A DNA stretch of 64,000 bases from Trema orientale (taxonomy: Eukaryota; Streptophyta; Magnoliopsida; Rosales; Cannabaceae). Each line of letters opens with the position of its first letter. Positions within the stretch are counted from its first letter, which is position 1. This document shows positions 22,635-35,740 of this stretch, one piece after another. The notes below the pieces were generated by a model. The model searched no databases, was not told where the DNA came from, and saw nothing but the letters and a program-made list of their open reading frames with translations. The stretch covers positions 317,928-381,927 of the forward strand of contig JXTC01000043.1 in assembly GCA_002914845.1 (NCBI GenBank), given 5' to 3'. A program made the translations under genes and the position numbers.

Positions 22635-24408
22635 ACCCAAAAATCTAAAGAATGGTAATTTGGATGATTTGGATTACGGAATTTGATTTTATGTTCGACC
22701 ATAAAAAAAATGCTCATAACGATTGATATTATCAACTTCAGGATCAGACAGAACAGAGCTCTCACAACAAGGGTCTCTGTCTTTGTCAGCAATATTTATC
22801 ATCACTTGCATAAATAAATAAATAAATTGGTTTTTGGTAGATTTACCTTTATGTTTCTATGGACAACATTTATTATTTACTTTTTTCAAACTATCTACTC
22901 CACTGAATAAAAACGTGCATAACATTTTGGTATTTTTCTCTATTATTATGATTAGTAATGCAAAATCAACCATACCTCAACATTTCTAAACGTATAAAGA
23001 AATCTAAAAGTAGAAAACTCTTTTTTTTTTTTGCTAACTAATCTACAGAAGTGCCACATCACATCAAGTTCCTTGGAATGAATAATGTATACAGAATTTA
23101 CAGGTGGCATCAACGTGGACTTAACATTAAGGATAGGCATCATAGTTTCCCTTTAATACGTCTCTTTTCAACTTGGAGTTTTCTTCTCTTTCTTCTTTTA
23201 TATAAAAGAGAATATATTAGAAGATAACTCCTAAGTAAAAAGTCTTTTTATTTTCTAATTTTTTTTTTTTATATTTGCTCCAAAATTATGAGAAGAATTT
23301 CAACATGTCCCCAAATTATTAAAAGTTTTAATTGTAATTGCAATCTGAAATTCAATAAAATTATGTATTTCTTAAAGTTATGAAATTTATTTTCCGACAA
23401 AACATGATAATTTTAATGGTTGGAGAAATAATGAAACCATATATAAATTCTAATTTGATGCGAGAGAAGAAACGTGGATTAAAAATTTACACGTGATTAG
23501 GTACCAGATGACAGTCCATACACGACTTTGACTTCTCTCTATTTATTACAAGAAGAGAGCATTAACAGTTGAAGCCAAAGCATTCTCAGATTCCCATCCC
23601 CCTCCACCCAAGTTGTTGGCAACTTCTTCGCTTCATATCTCTCTGATAATAAATATCAACCTTTTCACCTAATATTTATTTATTACTAGGGTGGAAATAA
23701 AATAATACGCCATACCCAAGAAACACAACATTATAGGAAATAAATTTGAAAAAGACAGATAATTATAGAAAAGGAAATATATATAAACTTTCAGACTATA
23801 TTGTGATATTTTCCCACCTTGCTCCCATCTCTCTCTTACAAAGAAGAAAAAGCAAATCTGCCCCACAATGGAAAAAGATCAAGATTTACAAGAGGGGAAA
23901 TAGCCAACCAACTAAAAAGAACAAAGAAAAGACTGAAAAAAGAAAGTGAAATTTAAAAGGAAAAAGAAAAGGGCAAATTGAAAAAAAAAAAAAAAAAAAG
24001 ATTATCATAATAAGGAGATATAAAAACCCAACTAAAAAGCAGAAACCCTAAAACCCAAAACCCTAGCAATCTCAAAACCTTTGTTAGGAGCTAACCACTG
24101 TAGTAAAAAAGAAAAAACTGGACCCAGAGAAGAAAGGGGTAGAATAGAAACTTGGATTCTTTCTGATAACTCTTGCCTGCCAAAGATTGCTTGAAAATTC
24201 TACAAGGAAAAACCACTTCCTATCCCTCAATGAATTATTGACTCTCCACAAGCAGACCAAGAGCTTGATCACGGCAGTCCATTTAAGTAGCAAGAATATA
24301 CTTGCCAGAAACTTGCCCTCTTAGTATATTCAGCAACCAGCAAGACTTCTGACACCAGTAACAAAACTCATACACGAGCAAGGACCGCCTTCTTGCAAAG
24401 CAGAGAGG
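22635..24408. other. Intergenic: E1-beta promoter side and ECT 3' flank
   Basis: The 1.77 kb between the E1-beta start and the ECT stop codon carries no supported gene. The right part (about 24060-24408) should contain the 3' untranslated region of the ECT gene. Poly-A/T tracts occur at 23015-23032 and 23979-23999. Confidence 0.5.
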
Positions 24409-27400
24409 CTAGCAACCATTTGCAATGCCATTTGCAATGCCATTTGCCACAATCTTCTTCTCAGCCACAACTGGCTTAGCACCCTTTGGGGCGTCCCCAG
24501 TTGTGGCAGCCGATCCATTCTCTGCGACTTTCAGGTTGTCACCAGGATGGGCAGTTGGCGAAGGGTCCTTGGTCAAATCTGATGCAACCTCCAATGACTT
24601 CTGGTTCAACTCCCCATTTGCCACTTCCTTCTTCTCATCAATTGGCTTTCCTTCCCACACCTATTTTCATATTTTCAGATTAAGAAGAATCTTAAAATTT
24701 GAACTGCATATGATGTAAGCAAACAAAAACAGTGTGTGCAAAGTGCAAACAAGTGACCAAAAAAACAAAACACTTGTCCAAAAACAACGATCAACAAAAG
24801 GACGGAGACAACTTACCTGTTTCTGAAACTGCTGTTGCTTGGCTTTCTTCTCTTGAATTGTCTTCTGGCGGGTCTCGTAAAACCCAAAATCATCCAGAAT
24901 GCATGTTTTGCTGGAGTGCTCCTTGAATATTTTAATCAATCTAAGACCCGGCTCCAACTTGACCTGAAGAGATCCACAAAAAACCAGATCAGAAAACAAA
25001 TCCAAATAAAAAAGAGCAAAAGCACCTGTGGAAGTAAAATTACCTCTTGAGTGTCCCTACTGTTTGTCACGGGCTTATTCTCATTATTGTCGAGGGTAAT
25101 GTGCTTCAACAAACTGTTGGGAACGTCCTTAACGATATGCCACTTGACAGGGAAGCAGCCATTCCACTTGTCTTGTTGCCAATACTCAACATTCTTGTTA
25201 AAATCAACAGGTCCGATCATCTCAGCTAGGCCAACAAATTGCCCACTGGTATTGACCTAAAAGTTGAAATAACAAACATTATTAAAAAAAAAAACCAAGT
25301 AATGCATTGAAACTAAACACTTGTTAAGTAAATGAATCAAATTGCCCACCGAGAAGAAAAGAAATACAGGGCAGCCACCAGATTTCTCTTGAGCCTCTTG
25401 GTATGCTGCATGAAGTTTCTTGTTGCCATTAGGAGTACTTGCCCAAACATTATATTTAATGCTCTTGTGGACATCATCCTCACTGTATGACTTAATAATG
25501 AAAAATTTGGCATCAGCATACTCCTCGGCAAAATCTGGTTTGTTGTATTGTTCTCGATCAGGAATAACAATTGTCTTATCCTTCTCCTTGTCATTAGTCA
25601 CATTGGTTGGCAGATTTTGCCCCTTGACTGCTAGTGCAGTCGGTGCAAAATCCTTTTGGTTCTTGGAACCCTTGGCTCTAGGTCCTCTATTCAGTTCATT
25701 CAAACCATCCATGTTCTCATTACCATATCCATAGTAGCCACCATTTCGACCCCTCGGCTTATACTTGCCATCGACTGCGAGCCATGCACGTCCATTCGTT
25801 CGTGAATCATATCCGTATCCAAAGCCCATGCCAGATCTAATTGCACTGCCATAGTGGCCATAGAGCTTGTTTGGGTACATTCTGTTAATGAACCCATGGC
25901 TCATGGCAGACAATGGTCTAGGGTGGTGCAAGCCCTGTATGACAAATAATATATAATTGAGCAGTAGAAATAACGAAAAGAGATACTCAAACTTGTTTAA
26001 CAAAAATCATCTCAGAGACTAAAATAACAAGATAATTGAAAAAATTCCAAAGTAATAGTACCATGAATTGCGAATTAGGACGATAGTTCTGATTCCTTGA
26101 AGATGGTATGTTATTCCCACTTGAAATTGAAGAAGTGATGGTTGTGCTAGTCACCGGCCTGGGCTGCCAATCTGAAAAAAGCGGGGCATCTAAACATGGG
26201 ATTCCAGAACGTAAACCATCAAAACCAAATCTTGGATCCTGATAACCAGGAGTAGAAACACGACCTGGCAGAGGGCCCCTTGTATATGAACCATTAGAAT
26301 TAAAAGATGAGTTCTGATATGCAGGTTTTATAGGAGCTGAACCATTGTTTCCCTTCACGCTGCCACTGTTCACAATGCCATTGGAATTCACATTAGCTGT
26401 TTCCACAGGCAGAGGCTTTTGATCAGCAGCTACTGATGTTGAGACCTCACTTTGAGGAACCGCAGGACTAGGGGTGTACGGTGCACTTGTTGGAGTAAGC
26501 GGCTGGAAATAGGGCGGATACTGGTAGTGCTGTGGCCCATACAGCTGACCATCATTTCCCATGGTGGGAACTGGGGAAGCAGCTGGTGAATATGGGCCAT
26601 AGGGAGCATACCCATAACCAGGATGATACAAAAGAGACCCATTATCCCCATAAACTCCCTGGAATAGAGAAAACACATTAAGGAAATGAATTCTGTTTAC
26701 TGAAAGATAATGAAACATAATTTGTAACTTAAACGTAGGAACATAAAACCAACAAGGAAAACCACTTACAGAAGTCATCTCCACTCCATCTGGATTCAAA
26801 TATCTAGAGTATTCGTCCCATTCATTACCAGTGCTATCATAGCCTGCAAAAGACATACAAGTAGGTTTCATACAGTACTACAACAAACTAGATAATTAAT
26901 GGAAACAAAATAAAAAACATAAATAGCCACAGCCAAATCAACAAAGAACCGATAAAGACTCGAACATTGAACAAATTTCACAGCACAAAGTTCAATAATG
27001 AACTTACCATAACCATGGAAATAGGCAGTAGACGGATAACCATTAGGGAAATAGCACACTGACGGATCCATGCAATCCTGTAGAAAGGGGGTCACAGACC
27101 GCTCAGAAGATGGAATCTGACCATTTGCAGCATTACCAGAGTCAACAGACCCAAATTGGTTAGCAGATGGCTGCAAAGTAATCTTAGTCAAACTAACTAT
27201 CATCAATGTAAATTCTCGACTGTGCTTCAATCTCGTNAAAGATAATGAGGGGGAAGGAATTATGCAGTATGCTTAATAAAGCAAATTCCAAAAGCTATGA
27301 AACCAAATTTTTTCAACAGTAAACAATAAGAGCGAGAAATAATCAACCAAACACTAAGGTGATGCGTATTATACCTTCTTGGTATGCTCAGGAATATCCA

Positions 27401-28129
27401 AAGCCTTTGGTTGAGAATCTAGTGACAACTTCTGTAGCAAATCTGCTGTTTCTATTGAAAGAAGAAAAAGTGAAGGAAACAAATATGTCCACTTTTCAAG
27501 AACTAACATACAAACCTCTATTATTTCAAATCACCCCAAACAATTAACAAGTCAAAACAAAAAACACGGCTACACCCGGCAAAAAGAAGTTCTTTTTGAA
27601 TCCAATTCAAGTACTCCATCAGAAAGATATGAACTGACAATTACAAATTCCAAAACTCTGTAGTAAGCCACATAATTAGACGTGAAGCAAAAACAAATTC
27701 AAATGAACAGTCAATTCAATCACTTGAATTAACAAAACAAACAAAATCTTATAATCATCACAAGCTACCAAAAAAATCTTATATCAGTACACAAGCTCCA
27801 CACATACACAAATCACTTGAAACTTCATAGCATAGCTATAATTCCACAAAGAATCATACAAACCAACAAATCAAGCTCAAAAAACATAAACACAGAAGAA
27901 AAAGTTGACCTTCCGAGAATTATAAACGAACAACAAAGAAGCAAGAAACTCCGATCTATATATTGTACACATAACTAATTGAAAAAATATCACAGAAACA
28001 AACTTTGATCAAAAAAGAATCACGAAATCACAGATCGGAAGAGACCCAGATAAGAAAACCCCGAAATAAACAATACCCAGATGAGAAAATCGATTAAAGG
28101 ATACGATCCGTAGGAGCAACGGTTGCCAT
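24409..28129 (-). CDS. ECT2: YTH-domain m6A RNA reader, ECT2-like
   Basis: Cytoplasmic reader that binds N6-methyladenosine in mRNA (plant ECT/YTHDF family). Coding exons: 28105-28129, 27375-27451, 27008-27170, 26770-26843, 26062-26658, 25350-25934, 25044-25256, 24817-24963, 24409-24660. They sum to 2133 nt (710 aa plus stop) with GT-AG junctions throughout; Arabidopsis ECT2 is slightly shorter. The N-terminal two-thirds is disordered and rich in Tyr, Pro, Gly, Asn and Ser ([27 protein letters not shown]). The YTH domain spans about 454-590 ([40 protein letters not shown]). The aromatic cage tryptophans are at W476 (YNVWAS), W533 and W538 (EYWQQDKW), with the 57/5 residue spacing I recall for ECT2. 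The C-terminus ends in NGI repeats and NGC. Assignment to ECT2 rather than ECT3/ECT4 is by memory. Confidence 0.95.
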
Positions 28130-28856
28130 GGCAGGATTTTACAGATCTTCTTCCTCGCTCTTCCGCTTCGGTACTAAACCTTAGACTGAGAATTGGGTTA
28201 CTGGGGTTTTAGGAGGAAACTCGCAGAGGGATAGAGAAACCCTAGAAAGAGAGGAAGAGAGAGAGAGGAGGGAACAACGGGTCTCACAGCCGCCAAGGGT
28301 TTGGGTTTTTGGAAAGAGAGGGTTTTGTTGATCCAAAAGCGGTGATTCAAATAGCACCACGGCTCCTCTTCTAACACCCTCCGATAACATCACCCGCGTC
28401 TCACTTTGGTGATCTCATCGACTCGTTCCTATTGGCTGGAGTATCCACGTGTCAACATAGGTGTAGCCTTTTGTCCAATTTGTTTAATTAAGGGCCCAGT
28501 CTTATTGGCCGTCGAGCCGGATTAGGCCTCACCCGCGGGTGATGCACCTCTCGCTCCTCTTCTTGAATCTGACTAGTTTTGGAAGAGTTTAGAAACCCTA
28601 ATTACTAAAGGACATGGATGTCCCTATCCATTCGGCAGTTATGGCAAACCTGCCCCTAATAAGCTTGAAATTGCTTGGTCAATTTTCTATGGTTCTCTTT
28701 GATATGAGAAAGGGCATTTGGGGGTTAAAGTTACGGCCATGAGACTTTTTTTTTTTTAAGTTATTATATGGCAAAGAGACTGGACCATTCTTTCTCTTTT
28801 TTTCCTTCGAGGAGAATTAAACTATTCCTTTTGAATTAAGGAAAGGGGAAAAGAAA
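28130..28856 (-). promoter_or_regulatory. ECT 5' leader and promoter region, with G-box
   Basis: The sequence upstream of the ECT start includes a C/T-rich leader on the minus strand (CTCTCTCTCTTCCTCTC at about 28250). A palindromic G-box CACGTG lies at 28446-28451, about 320 bp upstream of the ATG. The transcription start is not defined. The MITE at 28857 lies about 730 bp upstream of the ATG and marks the far side. Confidence 0.45.
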
Positions 28857-29215
28857 GGGGCCGTTTGTTTCGCCCATTCCATTCCATTGGAATGGAAAAT
28901 TCATTTGAATGGGTGTTTGTTTCAACAATTCTAAATTTTCCATTCAAATGGTCTTTTGGAATGAGTGTTTGTTTCAACAATTTAATTTTTCCATTCAAAT
29001 GGTTCATCAGTCACATCAACTATTTGAATGGATTTTTGTGTCTTGGATGAGAATGGAGGGAAATAGGTGTTTTTGAATGGTCCATTCCAATACTCCCATT
29101 ATAATTATAACTCATTCCACTATTTTTTCCATTCAAATGTCTTCCATTCCAATTATAACCCATTCCACAATTTCCATTCAAATACACACATTCAAATAGG
29201 CGAACCAAACGGGGC
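28857..29215. mobile_element. MITE, copy 2 of a two-copy family
   Basis: Termini are ggggccgtttgtttc and aaccaaacggggc. The interior matches the element at 15924-16283 along its length, including ccattccattccattggaat and several ttccattcaaatg motifs. It lies in the distal promoter side of the ECT gene. Confidence 0.75.
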
Positions 29216-29638
29216 AAAAATTTCTCAAAACAAAAAAATTCCAATATGGAATAATGATGTATAGCCCGTGTATAGACCGAGTGGGAGTGCAATATTTGCG
29301 AAAATTAATAAAATAACCCTTTAATAAACTAGTAAAAGAGAAAGTACCATAAACTTTCTTTGATTTTACAAATAACTATGATATTGTCAACATTGTCATA
29401 CAATATCTGTATTTTGAAGTGTCGACATCGGTATCTGGAAAAATACTTTTTACCACGTATCTTTAAAATATCCGTATAATAGGATATGTAGACATCAGTA
29501 AAATGTCGATAAAAAATCTACATTCTCCTCCTCATCTCCTCAGACTACATTCTCAACCTCATCCTCCCTAATCACATTCACCTTCTTAATTTCTCAAACC
29601 ACATTCTTCTCCTCAACTTCTCCAACCACATCATTATT
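29216..29638. other. No gene seen
   Basis: AT-rich sequence followed by a C/T-rich stretch with repeated acattctcctcctcat motifs. This C/T-rich stretch continues on the far side of the solo LTR (after 31532), which supports an insertion there. Confidence 0.5.
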
Positions 29639-31532
29639 TGTTAGGGTTTATGCCCTAAAAGCATGTATATTTTGGATATTTGCTGAATTAATAAAATGAC
29701 ATTTTTCTATTTGAATTTGTACATAATTGGTATGTCTTTAAATATCAAAAAATCCTTAGTTTATTTATGTAACCACAAATTTAGTATATAAGTGTTATAT
29801 ACATGAGGATTAAATTTGTGGATAATAAACTAAACATAGTCCATAATAATTAATTAAAGTTTGGGATCTTTAATTAAATATTATTAGTACGGTCCATTAA
29901 TATTGAGAATGTAATAGTCTTATCCGGACTATTGACGTGTTGACATCACAATGGAGGTACTTTATATAATTCGATTTTATAGGACTGGACCAGACATGAT
30001 TTGAATCTCACATAAATTCCGTTAACTGTTGAGAGTTCAAATAATGTTAATAGATGATCATATGTAAATCAATCTTAATCCTGAGTAGTTATAGACTCAT
30101 GTTTATAACGTTATGTTCTTTGACATACTTGTTAAAGATTTGTTTTTTAAACAGATCGAAATACTTGTATCTTGGGAGCATGATGAGATGAGTAGCTGGG
30201 AATGTAACTTACAGATATAGAATCCATTCCTTCCATTAGGAAGCTAGAAAGATGATTCCCTTGTGTATTGATTCAGGACTTGAACAGTTTGAGTACTCAA
30301 TTTATAATAGATTTATAAATTAATTGTTCATTAGACGGAACTTGACCTAGCTCCAATTATGAATTGTCTATGGAGGATTGAACTACATGTAATGATTAAA
30401 TCGATGGACTGCTCGTTGTTTTCTGAGTAAATTAATTCTGTAATTTCAAGAGTGCAATTCCGGATTTTTAGTGGAGTAATACTGGAATTAATAAATTAGA
30501 CAAATTAATTAAAGAGTTTAATTAATTGTCATAATTTATTGGAGCTTGAATTACAGGTCCATAGGTCCCCAATTCCACCTATTACAAACACTGTACTGGA
30601 TATTACATTATTTCTATTACTGCACACTTTGTCTAGATAAATAGTCTTTATGTAATTAATAATTGTTATTAATTAATTAATTAATTAATTTTGAATTAAT
30701 TAATTTAAATTTATGGAGGGATAAGTTTCTTAATTTGTTTAAATTTTGAATTTAAAAATATCTAATTATCAGATAATTAGATAAATTGAAATTGGGAAAC
30801 TGACTGAAAGTGAAACACTATTCTTTTCAAATAGTTATCTGTTAGTTTAAATATATATATTAATTAATTAGATTAATTAGTTATATATATAATATTACGA
30901 TTTCCTATTAAAACCAAAGTTAAGTTTTTTACTTTTTGAAAACGTATATATATATATATTAATTAATTTATTAAATAGTTTAATAAATAGATATATATAT
31001 AAATATATATAAAACCTTACGTTAAAAAAATTGGTAACGTTTGTTTTAAAAAAGTTATATATATATATATTAATTTGATTAATATAATGATTTATTAAAT
31101 AGTTTAATAAATATATATATATATAAAGTAAACCCTAGCAGATAATAGAATACTACGTATTATTTTCTACAGAGCCTCCATAAACTAGAGAGAAAAAGGA
31201 GATTGTCTTCCTATTCTCTGTAGAACAAACTCTTGCAATCTCATGTGTTGAGAAAATTGCAAGTGTCTAAAGTGTGTGTTTTAAGAAATTGTACGCAACG
31301 CCCACACGTTCATCCAGTTGTGCTTAAGGCTTGGATTGGAAGATCGTGGTTTAGAAGACAATAAAGATAGGATCCGCGGATAGGCTACAAGAGGTATTAG
31401 ATCTATTCTCTTTGTGTGTTCCTATTTGCTATAAATTAATACTCTGCACTCATATAGTCAATTGTTTTGAGAAAATTTTTGAATATTCTTAGGCCAATCT
31501 TCCGCTGCGAAAATCGTTTTTTAATTCCAACA
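29639..31532 (+). mobile_element. Long Ty1/copia-type solo LTR
   Basis: The 1894-bp segment starts TGTTAGGGTTTATGCCCTA and ends CGCTGCGAAAATCGTTTTT...CCAACA, the ends typical of long plant copia LTRs. No primer-binding site follows the right end and no second LTR is seen, so it is best read as a solo LTR. The flanks are tcattatt (left) and tcattatc (right), an imperfect duplication. AT-rich hairpin motifs containing ttattaaatagtttaataaa occur at about 30960-31110. Confidence 0.7.
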
Positions 31533-34172
31533 TCATTATCATCTTCAGAAACATCCTATTCAGGAACAAAATCAGAGGGAATCAGACTTCTTATCACTTT
31601 CATCACTACCAAAAAAAAAAAAAAGATTCCTCCTCATAATCAGACCCTTCATCCCTGTCAACACTAATCCCCTCCTAGCCAATAATAATACCAATCTCCT
31701 CTGCGCCAACAACCCCTAGACAGTGAGCATTAAGGGATCAAAAGATACTTTTAGAAGTGTTTGAATGGATTCTTAGAAGATTTTTTTTTTTTTTTACTTA
31801 AAAAATCTTTTTAAAAAAGCATGAACCTATCATCTTTTAGAAGATGATTTTCTGATAGTTATCTCAACTCATTATTAAGTTAACGAATGTATATGAAGGT
31901 GATGTATATGTTTCTTTTTTCCCTATTAATTGATAATATGGCTTACAAGTAAGGTAGATTTTTCTTTTTTTTGTTTATATTTTTTTGGGCTTGTTCAAGC
32001 GGAGTCAGGTTTTTAGACTTTCTATTGATCGACTTTTTATTTATTATTTTTGGCAAACCAAGATGGACAACTTCTTAAGATCTTTGTGCACTTTAACCTT
32101 CTCTTATGTTTTCTCTCTTAATTTTGGATCACTCCTTCACTATATACCTCTCTATTCTTTTTTCTAGCAAAAAAGAATTGAAAAAAAAATCAATATTTTC
32201 ATCTTTGTCAATGGTTTATTCTTGTGTTCCTGAAAATAGCATCATTAATTTTCAAGCGCTTTTGCTATTTATCTTTGTTTTTTCCCCCCTCCATTTGTAT
32301 ACTTCCTCTCTTTTTATCAGAAGAAAGAAAAAAACAAAAAAAAATAGAGATATAAGTTTAACATATTTTTTTCATTCTTTCAGCTTTAAAACTGTATATT
32401 CGATAATTAATAACTTATTTGTTTATTTTCAATTATAAGTACGAGAATGATCTAGGAGAAAAAAAACTATTAAAATGGGAATAAGATAAATCATATGTGG
32501 TAGAAAATGAGAGCTAAAAAAGGAGACATGAGAAGAATAGAAGATACGAAGACATATATAGTACAATATCTAGAGGGAGGAAGGGGGTTTAATTAAGAGT
32601 TAAAACCTTTTTTATTTCTTTGACTTCAGTGGGAATACCTCTCCTCTCCTAGACAATTGCACACACGTCAGGAGTCTTAAGCTAATTGAGCTAGCCAAGC
32701 CTCAATTAGTGAGTATAATATTTGGAATTTGACTTAATATTAACCGCAGAGGTGATAGAGTACAAAGAGATGGGGTGTACAAAGTTTTTTTTTTATTTTT
32801 TTATTAATTTTACTCTTAATTTTAATTTGGCAAATTCGGAATTTTTTTTTTTTTGTTTACTAAAACTTATTGGGGATTTTAGTAGCTTCCCAATGATAAA
32901 ATAACGTTATTTCATACATCGAATTTTTTAAGTTCTTAATTGACATTGAGGATTGGGTAAATTTTACTTTCACTTTATTTTGCCATTTTCATTTGCTTTA
33001 TTTTTCTCTTTATTTCTTTCTTTTTTAACAACGGCTACATTTGCCTCTTGGATTCGAAGGAGGTCGTTCTTTTTCAAAGCTAATTAAATACAAAAGGGAT
33101 TATCACAAATCTTGTCAATTGTAACGAATAATTATATATATATATATGATAATGACCAAAAGAAATCTTGGAATTATTTAATTTTTTTAAATTCCTCCCA
33201 TTGATGGTAAGATTATGAAAGATAAAGTGAAAATATCAATTATACATGTAATAAGTTGAAGTTGCTTACTTGTATAAATATATTTAATATCTTAAAAAGC
33301 CAACGGAAAATTACGGATTTAGGATACTCAAAATCCACATAATATTATATGGATTTAGGGTATTCAAAATCCACATAATATTATATGGAAAAACTGAAAT
33401 CCGCAATTCTACAAATTGGATATATTTTTCACTTTGGAAGTAATTGATCTAATTCAATCTGCACTTATATTATATATACTAAAAAATATATACTAACATA
33501 TTCAAATTATATAATTTTTTATAATTCATATGTATTGTAAAATCTATTATTGGTTATAATTTAAGATATAAAATCTTTTTAAATGAAAGAAATGTTAAAA
33601 TAATAAGTAGTGGGCCAAACTTTTAAAAAAAGATGTCCAAATTTGTGCATCTAGAATAAAATTAAAAGAAAAAAACATAAAATCCAATTATAAGGATTTA
33701 TTAATTAGGCTAAATTAACCAATCCGGAGAATTAGCTTCTTCTTCTCAACTTTTCATTTGTGCTCATGCAGTTGCTTTATAATATATAATTCATAACCCT
33801 TCTTCTTCTTTTTCTTCTTCTTCTTCAGACCAAAACCATTGAAAAGATCAGTTCAATGGCGAAGCAGGCCTCGATCCTGTTGATACGACCAAATCAATAA
33901 CTTCAACAATGAGAGGGATGTGGGTTAAGGTTTTGAATGGAAATCTAGAGTGGGCGCTTACGTTCATGCAGCTATTAATTACCTCATAAAGAATGAGCAG
34001 ACTCACCACATCAAGAATCTTGAGTGCAAGATTAGATCCCAAGAATTCGCTCACTAGCTCCAAGCTATCCTCATCAAGAAAGTCAGGTACTATACTACTT
34101 AATAATCAATAGAACCACCTTTTAATATGCATTTTATTTGATTATATTGTATTGTGAACTCGTAGCTGATGG
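31533..34172. other. No intact gene seen; possible exon relic near 33.86-34.08 kb
   Basis: Most of this stretch is AT-rich with poly-T tracts. Around 33855-34085 the base composition is more gene-like and the plus strand ends in a donor-like aagtcaggtacta. A plus-strand frame reads VGAYVHAAINYLIKNEQTHH and then IKNLECKIRSQEF, but it is broken by stops and I do not recognise it. It may be a decayed exon. Confidence 0.3.
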
Positions 34173-34180
34173 ATTAAAAT

Positions 34181-34569
34181 TAGGGTTGGCAATTCGTGTC
34201 ATTCGTATCGACCCATTTAATGTCGTGCGGGTTTTGTGTTACCTGCGTTTTACCTGTTTAATGAAAACGTCAGTCAGACTGACGTATTAGAATACTTCTA
34301 AATATTATAATTATTCATTTACTTAATTTTTTCACTCCAGTTTTACTTTATTAAGGTAAATTAGCTCATTAGTTTATTATTTTTCATTTAAATCACAAGA
34401 AATTTGTTAAAAAATATTTTCTATGGAGTCGTTATTTAATATTTTATAATATATTTTAATAAAAAATTAATTAATCGTGTTAATTCGGGTCGATTTCGTG
34501 TCAAACGTGTCAACTAAACGTGCGGGTTTCGAGTCGTGTTGGTGGGTCGTGTTCAAATTGCCAGCCCTA
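34181..34569. mobile_element. hAT MITE with perfect 8-bp TSD
   Basis: Termini are tagggttggcaattcgtgtc and gttcaaattgccagcccta, an inverted repeat of hAT style. Flanks attaaaat (34173-34180) and attaaaat (34570-34577) are identical, an exact 8-bp target duplication. It is 389 bp long, with an AT-rich core and GC-richer ends (gtcgggttt-like). No coding capacity. Confidence 0.93.
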
Positions 34570-34577
34570 ATTAAAAT

Positions 34578-35740
34578 TGAGGCTTAGTGTTATTATGGAG
34601 TTTCACCGAGTTAGCTCTTCAGAGCTTACATACTATACTGGGTGTTCCACCAATGAGCTTAGTGGTGTATTGTTAATAGAGAGTTTAGCTTATAGCAACT
34701 CCCATTTTTGTGTTTAATTATGTAAAGAATGAGAAAGAAAGAAAGAGAATTTTTTTTTTAATATACTGAGAAGTAGACGAAAATTAAGTGCAGGGTATTT
34801 CGTGTAGTATAAATACAATTACTCTCACTACTAAAATTTAAATCTACGTCTTATGGTTTGCAATTCATCTCTAGAGTAAGAGTGAAAACAGTCCTCCTAT
34901 ACTAGAAATCCATCATAAGTATATATACTAAGTGTGAAAATATATATCTCTAGCCATTTAGCTATAAAAGAGAAAAATGGACACTTAAAAATAGACTTCC
35001 ACAAAAAAATTTCTTCTTAGTTTTAAAATTGTTATTCTTTTTGCTAGCCTAGTACTTGAATAAAGGACTATGGAGATGTAAGTACGGGCATGAGCTTATG
35101 AGCCAACCGAAGCTCATTTTGCTATATTATTGGGCCAACTCGACACTCGAAAATTGGAAAAATTAGCCGTATACGGGAAAAGATATGAGATGTTTGAATA
35201 ATGCGATGCGGCTCAAATACTTTGAAAATTATGACATAGGCTTCAAAAGATTTAAAAACTACGACCCAAGACAAGGAATAGCATTAACCCGGTTTGTTAA
35301 CTCTTCTTTCTTACATATTTTTTTTTCAATTAAATGAAATGAAATGGATATACGCATTATCTCGCTGACTTTTTTGTTTTATTATTGTTAAGTTTAAAAT
35401 TTAGTTTTCAAAGTTTTTAGTCTTTTTTTTTTTTTTTTTTTTTTTTTACCTTTTTTCTCTGTTTTTTTCCTCATACTTTCATTTTATTTGTGTTATTATT
35501 TTTGAATTTTAGAAAAAGCAAAATTTTAAGTTCTCCACTGCACATTCTTTTGAATAATTTTTACAGTGACACTTCTTCATCCTTTTTTAATAAAATCACA
35601 CTCTTAATCCCTTTTTTTTTTTTTTTACGATAAATACAGTTCAACTCCTTTTCTTATTTCCCGAATACCATTGATAAATTGAAGAAACACCTATAATAAA
35701 ATTTTTTTTCCAATATGGATGTCCAACTCCCTTTTTAATT
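34578..35740. other. No gene seen
   Basis: AT-rich sequence with long poly-T runs near 35425-35448. A segment at about 34920-34985 (actaagtgtgaaaatatata, catttagctataaaa) resembles part of the insertion at 39552-39842, so it is likely another repeat fragment. Confidence 0.5.

Noticed and set aside
33848-34063. 71-codon minus-strand frame
   Set aside because: No recognised protein. The opposite strand looks more exon-like but is broken by stops, so neither is called as a gene.
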